Shown one piece after another: positions 1 to 13,800 of a stretch of 64,000 nucleotides of DNA (position 1 is the stretch's first letter; the number at the start of each line of letters is the position of its first letter). Location of the stretch: the NCBI RefSeq assembly GCF_029227915.1, contig NC_079887.1, positions 14,136,001-14,200,000 of the forward strand, written 5' to 3'. This DNA is from Hydractinia symbiolongicarpus (lineage: Eukaryota > Cnidaria > Hydrozoa > Anthoathecata > Hydractiniidae). Under the pieces are notes generated by a model. That model saw nothing but the letters and a program-made list of their open reading frames with translations, ran no database searches and had not been told where the DNA came from. A program made the translations under genes and the position numbers.

Positions 1-769
1 ACAAAAATAAGAAATGCGATATATAATTTATTTTGGTTTTTGCACGGTTTTTACTTAAGCTAAAAAAATTGTGATACAAAAGTCATAGGTAGTTGATTTT
101 GTTTAGTTTGTTCCCTTAACGCAGATTCTTTGTTGTAAATTCGTGCACGGAAAAAGTTACGGGAAAATAACATTCAGTTGTCTATTTCATTAAAAAAGAT
201 TTAATATTCGCGCCTTTTAAAAGAAACTAACAAGAACAAACTTTATGATGAGAAGAACAATAAATTTTAAGAAGATTGTGTAAGTGGATTTTTTGTTTGT
301 TGTTTTGTTTATTATGTTCCCGCCTTTTAATTGAAATTAATAAATCGACGGTATTTACAAACTCGTAGGTGGGTTCATGCAAAAATAATTTTGTTCGAGT
401 CAAGTTGGAAATTTCGAAGTTCATTGCTACAAGTAGATATACAGGCGATTTCCATACACGATTCACGAAATTTGAACATGTCAACTTATTTGGTTAGATT
501 CCAACTCTCAAAAAGTGCCAACTAATGCCGACGACAGCGTGGTCATTTTTTCTAAAATCTCGGGGACTTTGTGTACCATGACGTGGATTATTTCTTGAAG
601 CGGACATGTAGCGCAAATCAAAGGCTGCTTACCTGGCCTACGAATCTAAAAAAGTATCAATTCCGCAGCTATTTTACGAGTTGATGCTTTTTGCCAACTG
701 TAAAATGGCAGATAAAGTGCCATTGTTATAATATCCTCGCAGGGGTTGTAGCTACAGCTTAAAACTTAC
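1..769. other. Intron of MYO18, no exon seen
   Basis: This stretch follows the last visible donor (GTAAGT at 769-764) on the minus strand. It is AT-rich with two short random ORFs of 85 and 64 codons and no coiled-coil or other family text. The next tail exon is presumably outside the window. Confidence 0.6.
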
Positions 770-3700
770 TTCAGCATCTGTTTTTCCTGACAAGCCATAA
801 TCATCGATTTCTTCATTGAGGCGATCGATTTTTCGTTTGAGTTGAATTATCTCCTCTTCATAGCTAGTTATACTGTTTTGCAAAGCAAGTTTCTCTGAAT
901 TATTTTTATCTCGCTCTCGTTGCGCTGTCTCGCGAAGTGCCCGCTCTTGCTCGAGAGCCTCTTGCAGATTTTGCATTTCGTGGTCAAATCTAGAGAGGAG
1001 GTAGATTCGAATAAACGAGACGATAAAACACACTACATGACAATGTGGAGAAACATTTCACATATATCAAGAATATTATGTCTCAAATTTTTTAATTCCC
1101 TCCTTAATCGAGTCAAATAAGCAGAAAATATAAAACAACATAAAAATAAAAAACAGAAATAAAACAAAAACAAAGCAACTCCATAAGAGAAATATAAAAG
1201 ATTAAGCATATTTATTAGGATAGTATTAAAACCCATTCAAACTAATGACACTATTTTGAATAACATATATGTAAGCGTTTAATGCGTAGAAGAATCATGA
1301 AAAGACGGTTAATGAATAAAAATGCTCGACAGAAATTGACAATAGCATAAATGCAAAAAATCTTAAGATTATCGCACGACGAAAGTAACTAAGCCAAATT
1401 CGATATAGTTAATAAATATGATATTTAATCGCAGGAAATCTCGTGACGGAGAAATTCTTAACTAAGATGAAGAATTTCAACGATATTGCGGAGAATCTCA
1501 ATGAGACGGTAGAGAATTTGAATGACATGGTGGAGATTGCAACATGGTAAAGAATTTTAATGACAGGGTGCAGAATATGAGTAAAATTGAGGAGAATTAA
1601 AATGATATTTAGGAGATTTTCAATGATCTTGTGAAAGCACTATTGTAGGGGAGTTCAGTGACATTGTCTATGACAACATTAATATTTTGAAAAGATTCGA
1701 TAATTGTTTATCTGGTTTGTAAGAATTACATCAGCTGTTAACACATGCAAGCTTATGGCATAAATAATTTGGGAGGAGTTTTCAGTCTACGACTCTCTCA
1801 TGATTAAAACATTTGAACAGCAGCTAATTAATTAAATAAAAGAACGTGATTTAAGAACATTTAAAATGTTAATGAATAATTAAAAACTAAAAGACGACAA
1901 ACAAAAGAAACAAAACAATCTGCTCACTTTCGTTGCTTCTTCTCCACGTTTGAGTTTCGCCCTTGCAAACCTTCAAGCAACAATTTCAAATCGTCCATCT
2001 CTGCGTTGACTTTGTTCAACTTACGTTTCGTGTTCGCTAGTTGTCGACGCGCTTCATCTGATTCTGCTCGTTCTTCCGCAAGCTAAAAAAACATACATTC
2101 TGCAAAATATGCCAACCGCTGCACATTTACATGAGAGGTTTCTTGTTCCTCGTAAGAAGGAATAGAGGAAACGTTTTAAACATAGACTCTGTGAAATATT
2201 ATGTTTTTGATTCCTCCAGAATTCCTGTTGTAAAGACAATAACAAAAACCAAACTACGCAAATTAACCAAATAGTCTCGCCTAAAAGCTTTCATTTAGGG
2301 ATACCCGGATAGTAGGCGGACACCTCTTTTTTGAGTTCTTTTATTACTAGAATTTTCTTCAAACAAACATACTGGGACCGCATGTGTAGAACGGGGTGGT
2401 GATAAGTTGGGCTGTCTACGCTCCAATAATGTATTGAATGCAAACGTGCTGTCTACGCTCCAATAATGTATTGAATGCAAACGTATCCCTGCCCATGAGT
2501 TTATTAAAACAACGAAAGAAAATACTTTATAATAAAGAAGTTTTAACATTTAACCAGTGTCGTGTCAAGATTACAAATACATCTCAAATCATCGACAAGC
2601 CATTGTAATTGACATAATAATGACATTTCTATCACTAGCTCATCCTAAAACGCAACTGAGATCGTGTTTATGAGATGCTACACAAAAATACACTTACAGC
2701 TTTTTCACCGCTTCGCTTTAAGTTCATCAGTTCTTGAATTTCCTCTTCAGCTTGATCAGTCAGATTTCTGCGGGTATTTTCTAACTCGCGGGACAAAGCT
2801 TTGTACTTCTGTCTCCACACATTATCTGAAAAATGTGAAACATAGACACGCACATACATATTGACGCATATCATAGAAAGTTCCCTAAGTTTTGCCAATT
2901 TTCTAAAGTACAAGTTAAATTGTACATACCCTATAAAAACTTTCTTACCACTAACATCACTGATTTTTAAAAAATATCAGCACTTTCCTATTTTTTTGAC
3001 CACCAAAACATTTTGTGACATTCTCTAATTTTCCAGACTCTGTAAAGCCTTACAGGGGGTACGTTTTCGTTTTACGTTACATTTAATCAAACGAAGGTTT
3101 ATAACAGTGGTAAAAGCTTTACTTATTCACGCCTATATATTAATGTAACTAGAGAAGGTCAGAAAAATAAATAAAATTCGTGATAGAAACCAAACTAATC
3201 ATTTTGCAAATAATTGCATTCAATTTATTGAAAAGCCTAAAATTTACTAGCAGCAATACCATTTTCTTCCAGTTCTTCTGCATCAACTCCTCTCTCGTAA
3301 GAAAAACCACCATTTGAAATAGAATGAACCTTCATATCACAGTACTCAGTTTGTAGCTGATCGTACTGCCGTTGGATACGTTCAGTTTCCATCTACAAAA
3401 TAAATAACAAAATGTAAGACTGACAACGGATCCAGTGATTTGTTTCAGCAGCGTATTCAATTGAGTTCCCAGACTTTAACATATATAACATTCATCCTTA
3501 TAATAAAAGTCTGGGTAGTAATAGAACTGTTTCTTTGCATGAAACGATTTTAATTTACAACAATTGAGTCCTCGGAATGCAACAAAACTGGGCTAGAGGT
3601 TTATTACACAACAGTTAGATGACGTTCAGATCAGTAGTCGAGAAGTACGCAAACTACCAGTTTACAAGGCTTACCTTTGCTATTTGAAGGTCTTCTTCCA

Positions 3701-4841
3701 ATCTTTCTCTTTCGGCTGTCTCGTGGTCTAGTAACTCTCCTGCACCGTTTGCAGATGAATGCACCTCACTAAGTTGTGATGATAATTCTTGTACCTTGAA
3801 AATGAGAAGAAAAAGAAGAAGGCTATAGACAATACAGATCAATTCACATAGGTTTTCCTAAAACCTAACTTTAAAACTTGGTAAACATTTGCTAGTGGTA
3901 TATGGTATAAAAACATAAAAACTTTTAGGGATTTTTTTACCCAAATTTAACCAAACACGCACAAAAATGGCACACACAATATTTTTGAATGCAATAGAGA
4001 AATTAAAGAAATCTGAGAAAATATTTCTACAAAATTTTGTTTTTTAGATATGTTCCAATGTGATTATAAAGAAAAAATTTTTTTTAAAGGCAGTGGTGTT
4101 GCTGAGAGCAATGAACAGAAAAATAACACTAAACGAAGTATTTTAAAAAAACAGGATTTCTTATACAACTTCACATCAACGATACTGCTATGATTAAACA
4201 GGGGTCTAAAACCAGTACTCTGAATTCGGTTGAGATCATGACAACTGATAAGTAAAAAAATACGAAGACGGTGACAAAAACAAACAACAATAACACCACC
4301 AACAACAACAACAACGATGGCAACAACAAAAGCATAATACAACACTTCAGAAACAAGTTATCACAGTTAATCACAGTTATAATCATTGGTAAGTCATGAA
4401 CCAATTGTCATTTAAAAACACTCCAGTACCATTTTATGGAAACCAGAAAATACATCTGTATTATCCCATCACAACTTGTATTTCAGTAACCTCTTAAATA
4501 CTAGCTCGTATTTTTAAATAAAAATTTTCAGAAAATCCACCATTTTTGTAAGTCACACCTTCTTTAAAAAATGTTTTCTTTATATGTTATGAAAAGTTAA
4601 GATCAAAAAACATTTATAGAGCACATTAGCACTACATCTCATACTTATGTTTTCAAACAAACTCCCTAGTTTCACAAAACACTTGTATAAGACATTAGTA
4701 AAAATTGGTTTAGGATTTCACAACAAAACAACAAGAAGAAGAATAACATACTTTCTTTTTAAGTCTTGCATTTTCATCTGTTAAGTCGCTATTTTCACTG
4801 GTTAGTTTGTTGATCTTGTTATGTAATGTACCAACTTCAGA
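770..4841 (-). CDS. MYO18 coiled-coil tail exons 19-24 (incomplete)
   Basis: Part of the myosin XVIII gene, residues about 1202-1483. Exons 4841-4752, 3794-3675, 3392-3260, 2825-2698, 2082-1928 and 989-770 encode heptad-rich, Glu/Lys/Leu-rich text such as INKLTSENSDLTDENARLKK and LEEDLQIAK. Exon 21 contains a non-coiled break (HSISNGGFSYERGVDAEELEENG), which corresponds to the acidic interruption in the vertebrate tail. Exon 23 carries EMDDLKLLLEGLQGRNSNVE, close to the vertebrate QDTKLHLEGQQVRN stretch. The tail would dimerise. No stop codon or polyadenylation signal belongs to this gene in the window. Confidence 0.92.
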
Positions 4842-7800
4842 CTAAAAGTATGAAATATATTAATTCTCTCATTTGCCTAGTCTCAATAATGGCAATGAAG
4901 CAGTGCTGCAATTTTATTACACAGAAATGATTTCTAGTTTAACAAAACTGACTTCGTTAGTCAGGATATGTAGAAACGTGGAAATTAAACTGCTTGAAGG
5001 TGAATGACCATTATATCTTCTTTGTGTTGTCTAAATCCAACTACACAAATTCATGAAAAGTTAGTTAATCAGATATTCATGAATCGTTGTTGGTTTGCTG
5101 CTGTAACTATGTCATAACAAACGTTGTATCATGGTCATTGATAAAATTGTTGCCACACAGAATATGACATTATACACCAAATACTTGTAGATTTCTCCTG
5201 ATGTCACTAGTCCTCTTCCTAACAATTTACATAGCATTATATGCCACACTCTAATATCCTTTCTCATTATTAACTCATATAAATAAAATATCACACGTAC
5301 TGTTTTGCTTTTGAGCTCCTGTTCTGTTCGGTGAACATCTAGCAATGGTAAAACCTTTGTGTACACTCTCCACCACGGCCAATTTCGAACCAACAAAAAT
5401 TTACGCACGTTTTTTTGCACACAACGGATAGCCATGAGTTGTAACTGAAATAGAATTAATTTTTTTCCCACAAAATGCTGGGCTATAATTCAATTGTGAG
5501 TACACAATAACTATTCTTGAGGTTTCAAAAAACTAAATAGGAAATAGAAAGTTTGGGAAAGTAAAAGGTGAAAAACTTTACCTTTAGTTTTTTCAGATTT
5601 CTCCTCGCTAAGACACCTCTACACAAAGCTTGAAATTCAGTAACAGATTCACTAAGTTTTTCATCCCTCGTATCTTCTAGCTGCGGCAAAACACCAGATC
5701 GAAAGAAAATCTAAAAAGTACAATCAAATCGAGGATATAATGTAGAATTAATGAAATTATTATTATAGGGCTTTGGCCAGTGTACAGTTTTTCCTTCAGT
5801 ATATTTTAGGACATTATGTAAAGTACATAAATATAGATTGGGATTTAAAGTTGAGAATCAACATCTTTTGACAAATCTCTGTGTGTTGCAATCTATCCAA
5901 ATTTTTTTCAAATTATTTTTGATTTTTACTTTTAAACCAACTAATTCGAATAAATAACAAATTATGAAATAATAATCATATAGAATAAATAACAAATTAT
6001 GAAATAATAATCATATAGGAACAAAAAATTTGAGATAGGAAAACAATTCTTACTTGACTTATACCAAGTTTGTAGCTACGATCTTCAAGGTCCAACTTCT
6101 CAATCATCGTACTGACAGTCTAAAAGAAATTAAAAACCTGTTGATATCATGAAAGTCCAATTTTTTTTAAAGGATTACAATCTGACCTAATCGTCAAAAT
6201 ATGACTTAATCAAGAAACAAATATTGTTTTCATAATCTAAACACCTGAGTTAAATTACCAAGGGTAAAAAAGTATGGTTACTTCTTAAGTGAGTGTTGAG
6301 GTTTATTTTAACTTTGAAACAACAGATCAGACAATTTTTGTCGCAAAAAATGGATGCTTAATAACTATTCACTTTCTACACGTTTAAAAAAAATTTTGGT
6401 ATTCATTAGTTCACATTTACTTAGAATAATATGTACTTTGATAATTATTATAAACAGTGGTTGCTTCTGTAAAACTCGACGAAGCTTACTTACTTTAGTT
6501 TCAAAAAAAACTAAAAAAAAATATATAAACATATACATATTATAATATCAAAATAAAATTAAACCTGCTTTTCATCAAGTATAGTTCGGTTTTCTTCATT
6601 TTCTTTTGGTAAAAGGATTGAAAATCTGCGAAGGAATTCCGAAAAATTCATATGATCAGGGTAACCTAAATACAAGAAATTATTTTCTTACTAACAAGTA
6701 ATGATTCGTGTTTCGCATAGGGCTTTACAATATTATTCGTCCTTTACCTTCACAACAACCACAGATTACATTATTGTATGTGTCAGCATAATCATTTGTA
6801 CTTCGAACTAAGTATACATGCTTTACGAAACCATTATCTCGCTTTGGCCAGAACTTAAATGAATGCGAATATATTCTTCCATTTGTGTTGCATGGTTTAA
6901 AAAAGTCATTTTCTAACAATGTATCAGATTGTAGATTTCGGTTCTCCAACCCATTCATTTCTGTTATTTACACATCATATAATAGGCTGTATTAAGGTTG
7001 TTTACACTACTGTTTAAAAATTATTATTTTAAAAGACCATTTCTCAGTAGTTGTTAACCTTTTTGTTTACTGTCTAAAAACTTAATTCAGACAAAAAATC
7101 GAAAGGGACACTTAAAAGTTTGTCATTTTAATAAGAAACTTTAAACATGTTTAAATTATTTTAAAATAACTAATAATTATCTCCTTTTTCCTGCCCCTTG
7201 TAGTTACATGGGAGTTGTTCCCCATAGATCCTTGACCCCCTTCTTTTGGAAATTTACGTAAGTTTTCAGGCACTTAGAATTTCGATAATATTTTTGAAAC
7301 ACTCCTTAAAAAGAAGAAACATTTACCAGAATTGGAAAATCCTACCCCCACCCTTTCCTCCCAAAACAAAACCCACTTTTTGAAAATAAGTAACTGAATT
7401 GAAAATAAATAACTATCTAACTGAGTGCTTTAGCCTGTACATACACTTCCCTTAACTTTTCACAACTTCAGAAAATAAACGAAACGAAATGTGTTACTGC
7501 TATAATTCATAATAACATTTCAGTCTTATTAATTCAGTTGTTCTTTCGTCTTTTTTTTTTAAAACAAAGGCTTCAATGTTTTTTCCTTTTAAAATTCTTA
7601 AACACATGTAAAGTAGATACATGCAATAAATGATCTCTCTCTCTCTCTCTCTCTGAGCTAACACATATTATAAACCTATAAAACCAAACTCACATAAAGA
7701 ATCTGGTAACAGTCAAACTGCTTGTGATTTATAAATTTTCAAATAACATAAATAATTTGTGAAAATTTTTTTTCTTGAGTTCCATAGATTGAAGCTTAAA

Positions 7801-10800
7801 GTATTAGAAGAAATTGTACAGCTGGTAGAATAAAATATAAAAACTTGTCTTTTAGCTTCATTTTATTTAATAAAACTAAACACAACAACAATGAATTATT
7901 CAAAGGAGAGTACCTACTAAAAAAGAGAATAGTAAAGAAGGGATCAAGAAATAAAAGGACTGCACTTTCCTTTGCGAAATCTGTTTACAACATACTTGCA
8001 GGGATAATAACAACTGCACTAACAACAACAAAACAAAAAAAATTAAAACAAAAAACATACAAAAAACATACAAAAAATGAAAAATAAACACAACAAAAAA
8101 CAAAAATAATTGACAGTAATGACAGACAAAAACAAAACAAACAACAACAAACACAAAAAGACAAGAACAACCATTGCACCAGCACTAACAAGACAAAAAA
8201 ATAATAGCAAAAATAATTAAAGAAATGGAACATATAATATACAAAAACAACAAATAAAAAAAATAAAGATGTATAATATTTTAGATCAATATTAATTTGA
8301 AACAGCACAATATCATACACAAAAAAACAACCAAAACGGTGAAAAAAATTAGATCTGCATTGTTTCCGATAAAATAAATTTTAACGAATTGAGAAATCAT
8401 TAACACATCTATACATATTTTTATTTCACTTCCTTTAGTTGCCAAAGTATAGAGAAGAAACAAAAAAACCTCTTGAGAATGCCCGTTAAATATATTGTAA
8501 AAATAACATAAAATCTTAATTTTTTTTAGCAGTAAACTTCTGCTAATCTCTCTGATTATTTTCTTTCTAAAACATGAACTAAAGTGGCTGTAGTTCTAAA
8601 AAGGACAGATGATCAATGTAAAAGAAAGCAGCATAAAGAATTACCTTAAAAATTACTGTTCATCAAAAAGAATGAAAAAAAAAAGCACAAAATTAGATAC
8701 ATAGGCTATTACTTGAAGAAATATACATTACAATCACATAAAACCATAACCTATCATGCTAAGGATGGTTCACCGCATTCTTTCTTTACTACGTCTTTTG
8801 TTTTTTAAACCCCTTTCGTTATTGGTTTAAATTTATTTGCACTTCAAATTCACAACAACCCAGTCAATTATGCATTTAGTTAACAAATAAGAACTATCAA
8901 AAATAAAGCATGTAATAATGCGAAATAATTTAAACTTACAGTTTATTTAAAACAACAAAACTAAACAGAAAATTACATCAAACATGTATTTTCTTGCAAA
9001 CACAAACAAACATAAAAACAAACAAACAAAACTAACAAACAAAAAACAAACAAAAAAACAAAAAAAAACGAACAAACAAACAAAAACAACACAATTCCCT
9101 GCTCTTACACAATAACTCGATCGAGAGAAAACGAACTTGCTATTCTAAGCCATCACAACATCTAACAAGTCAGTAACACAGAATTTTTTTTAATTTACAT
9201 TAAAGTATTTATAATACAAATGCTGACAGTTATGTTTGTGTTTCGAATTAAAAACCTAACTGATAGACTGAGTTTTCGTCTTAACTAGTAGATAATCTGT
9301 TTATTCTTCCTTAACATATGACAGACTGGATAAAAAAGGTGGAGAAAGGAAATGCTTTTGATGTCACAAATTCCATTGCCATGAACATTACCAGACTGTT
9401 TTAGCAACCAAGTCAAGCAAGTAATCTTTTAATAACAATGAAGTCACTTCTATATATAATAATTCTTATATAATTGAATCAAGGTAGATTTTTAATGACT
9501 GCATTGTTTTAGATTCAGTCTTAGGAGGCCTTTACATAAAAACGACACCTAGAGTGAAGCAATATCCGCAGGTCATAATTAAATGGTTGCAATTGGAAAT
9601 TGCATTAACTGTTTGCATCACCTATTTCAATAATGGTTGCTGCAACAAAATAACCATTATTAAGGGATCATTGGCAAGTGGCCTAGAGTGCTCAGAGACT
9701 ACAGCTGGCTGTGGTTTCCTTCTCTACAGCTAGCATATTTTTGCAAACTTGCTATACTTCTAATTTAAACTCTGTGAAGTGAAATCACTTCGATTACCAT
9801 TGATGAGCTTTACAAAGAAAATTCATTTAGATCTAAATTTTACTTTTTACTAACCTTGCCTATGAATCCTCATGCTTTCAACCAAGTGTGCACTTTTTAA
9901 CTGCTGTCGTAAAAATGGAACATCAAAAACGGGTGCTGATGATTTTTCTCTTTTACTTGATTGTTTCACTGGATTTAAACATCCATCTAGAGGTTCTGGC
10001 AGGAAGCAGTAGACAAAATGAACTGTTGTACGATCCAAAATCTCAAGTATGCGTTCCTAGAGGAAAATCGGATACAATAAAGCATTTTTATAGTCCATTT
10101 AAGGATCGGAGCAAACCAAACATTTTGATAGACTATGATTAAATTAACTCTATTTGGTTTACATAAATTACAAAACATTTCTGACCTTAATATTTTGGAA
10201 AAATATTTTCCACTTTTTTTCTAATCAGAAAATTTTTATTTAAAAATTAAGATGAGATAGAAGACAAGGCATTTCCTTTCTCAATCAATTGCATGCAAAG
10301 AGTCATTAACATAATAGACAACAAAAATTTTCCACATGCAACGAGTCCCCTAATGGAAGAGATTTATATTAAACTATTCACCTTATAAAAAACAACTCTT
10401 GTTCAATGATTTTTTATGCAGTTATAGCAGCTATTCGTGATTGATGATTTTAAATTAAGATAAAGCTTAATCAAATACACTCTGGCCCATATAAAGAGAA
10501 CAGTATCCATTAGGAACTTTGAACACTTAAATGTTGGGACAACAAAGATTTTCAGATGTCAGAATTTCGTTCAAAATATAAATTATCTTAAAATTCTGGT
10601 AATTAACGTCTATTATTATTCAGTTGGCTGAAATCAAAAATGGTTACCTTACAAATGGTTACCTGTATTACCAGGTATTGCATTTGCTGTTGTATATTTG
10701 TATTCTGTATTTTTTCAGCCTTCATTTAATCAACAAGCACAAAAACAGTGCTGCATTGCATTATTAAAAATAGTAACTTTGCATACCATAAACATTTGAT

Positions 10801-13800
10801 TAAGCAGATCCCCCACTTTTAATTTATACATTATACACAGGGGATTTAAATAACAATATTTTTTAAAAAAACGGTCTAACCATTTGAGTTTTTAATTGCA
10901 TGCTGACAGAGTTTCTTCTAACTGATGATAAAGCTGTATGACCATGTGTCCTTCTACGATTTCCACGTGTATGTTGCGAACCTTCAGCCTGGAATGTTCC
11001 ACTTTGATGTCCAGCATATAACTCTGTTACATGGGACCTAGTTTTAAATTTAACTTAAAATAATAAAAAAGTCGAGGGAAGCAATTTTTTATAAAACAAC
11101 ATCAAAAAGATCTACTTTTAAACAATTCCATAGATGCAAAAATATATTGTAATGTACAGACAGACAGGCAGACAGGAAAGACAGACAGACAGAACACTCA
11201 CTTAGATGAGTCTGACAACACACTATATGCCATTTTCACAGCAGGATGTTCTCGAACTCTTCTCAACCATCCATTAACATTGTACTTAACTGAACATGTG
11301 TTTTGTAAATGTGATACCATAAACATTTCTGGAAGATTGGCATCAGTTGTCACTATACTGGTTCCTATCAGAAGCAGAAATTAGTGTCATACACGTGAAA
11401 CCTTTTAAACGTCAAAAAATCATGACAAATGATAATGTATTCTTGTACACATTAAATATAATTATTTTAAATATAGTATTACAAATTACATAACTCCAGG
11501 GCACATTATTTAGATGATTCCGGCTATTTGTAGGTAAGAGTAATAAAAGTAAAATCGATGAAATAACTAATTAATATTTTTTAAAAATCATTGACATTCA
11601 ATAGTTTAAAATAAGAGTACTTTAAAAATTGCTAACCAAGCAAGTACATTGGATACCTCTGTTTACAGTATGTTGTGTTCTGATCTTTTCAACTAGTGCA
11701 ATTTCACTGGGATTTGATCGAACTGCTTCCTCTTCTATCATCCAGAACAAACCTTTTGCATCAGATATATCACCATGTGAAATCCGTCGATCCTAAATAC
11801 ATAGTAAATCAGTACATCAGTATAGATCAATATTTCATATGATCTGCACAAATATGTTTGATTTAGCCTTTCTTCTTCCCTAGAAAAAATAGTGAGCCAC
11901 AAAATCAGCTTTGGCTTGTTTTTGCTTCCGTGGACAGACTTTTCAGAAACATTTTTATTTGCATTGACTTGGGAAGAAGTATCGTTTTATGCAAGACTCA
12001 TAACTTCATACGGAAAGTCAAAAAAAAGGCAAGAGTTTTTTTGTCCAAGCAATCTTGTGAGTTGAGAATGTGATGTTTTACTTTTTTCCGTACTACTAGC
12101 TATCAAGTGATATATTCTTGACATATGTTCATGTTTTTGCATCACAAACATTTTAGAAATTGTTTTGTCCCCCAACAATATTTTAGCTAGCTAGCTAGCT
12201 GCGTTATAGCTTTTAGTTCAGTTTGTATATTTGTTTGTTTGTTTGTTTTAGGGGAATGGTAGTGTGTTCAATTACTGCTGGTGAAATAATTAAGAAAAAT
12301 GAACTGTATTACTCTTTCTGTAAAAATAATGTGGCTTTAGTATTTTTTTATGGAACTTTTAATAATATAGTAGAGTTTATTGTTCAACTATGGCATTAAA
12401 CATTCAAGGAAATAATTTTTATAGCTCCTATAATTTTAAAAATGTTATTGACATGTTACGCCATAAACTTAGCAAATTAGCAATGCTTGAAAGCAAAATG
12501 AACACAAAATTTGCTATTTAAATATGATAATTTATGCAGCATAATTAAATCTAAAATTCTTTAAATGAAAGACTTTTTAACCAACTTTTTGAGCTCTATA
12601 ATACCAGTCCAACATCACTTTATATCATAGGTTTCCTTTTAGAGAACCAATAATGCAAGATGCATATGGATGCAGAGGTTTTTAACGAGACACTGGTAGA
12701 AAAAGCACTTTTTTCTTCTTCCAAATACTGTCTTAGAGAAATTTAACTTATACGATATGAGTAACTAGCTAGAGGTTAAACAATAAAATGTTGAGACATA
12801 TATTTAACACTGGTTAACATCACATACCACGGTTAATTTATCAATAACAGCAATAGTCATATCTGGAGATGCAGTTATTTCGTAGCTGTAGTTACAATCA
12901 ATATTCTCCTAAATATAAAGCAGCAACAAACAGATTAGTACAAAAATCTAGAAATCTTGGAAATATTGATAGCATAAGCAATCTGTCAAAATATATTAAA
13001 AATAATTTCTTGCATTAGGTAGAGATTTACACACTGATCAAATAAATGTAAAGAGCACAAGCAACCTTATATATACTTTATTGAAATAAAAATAGAAAAA
13101 AGTGGTCACACATACCCTATTATATCTCTCAATTTGTGAAGTAAAGGTACAATAGTGCATCAACCACTGGAGCTTTTCACAACAATAATTTGAACATAAA
13201 TCTTCAAACGTGCCACTTTTTCCAATTAACAATTTATTTTGAAAGCCTGGTCCATCATACATATTAACAACAGAGGATACCCGTGCAGCTGTATTTATTG
13301 CTCTATTTATTAATCTCATCAAAGCTGTGAATGCTTCAACATACAGGCCAGCTGTAAATGCTTCCAATGAAATCAAACAGTTATCATACATTGTCTCGCA
13401 CGAAAGTAATGACATTGTAGGTGAAACAACATCACCAACTCTCTGTCCACTCTCATCAGATTTATTAAATGTCACAGAGCTCCGTGATGCAGTAGAATTA
13501 GACCTTGATAAAGTTGAACCAGAACGACTTCTGGATGCCATCTGTACAGACGATGTAAATATAATACGAGAAAGATTCTCTTCTGTTGTACCAAGTATAC
13601 TTGCAGCCTTTTGCGCAAAGGTGGGATTGTTAAAGTAGGGCTTCGATCCAGGTGCTAGACAAGGATGGTTGTTATAAACTTATTATGTGTAAGATTCACA
13701 ATATTCCCTTTTGGCTGTTGCAATTGATATTCACATTCGGCAGATCTTTTAATTGAATAGTAATTTGAGAATAGTTTGAGAAAAAAAGTATCTTTTTGGT

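Noticed and set aside
4064-4404. Hydrophobic minus-strand ORFs of 77 and 93 codons
   Set aside because: They arise from AACAAC-type simple sequence in a MYO18 intron, with no start context or domain.
7900-8320. Minus-strand ORFs of 84 and 111 codons rich in Phe, Val and Cys that look like membrane proteins
   Set aside because: They are translations of an A/C-rich low-complexity intron of MYO18. The hydrophobicity is a by-product of T-rich codons.
13327-13638. Plus-strand ORF of 103 codons
   Set aside because: It is the antisense shadow of MYO18 exon 9, whose minus-strand reading matches the family.
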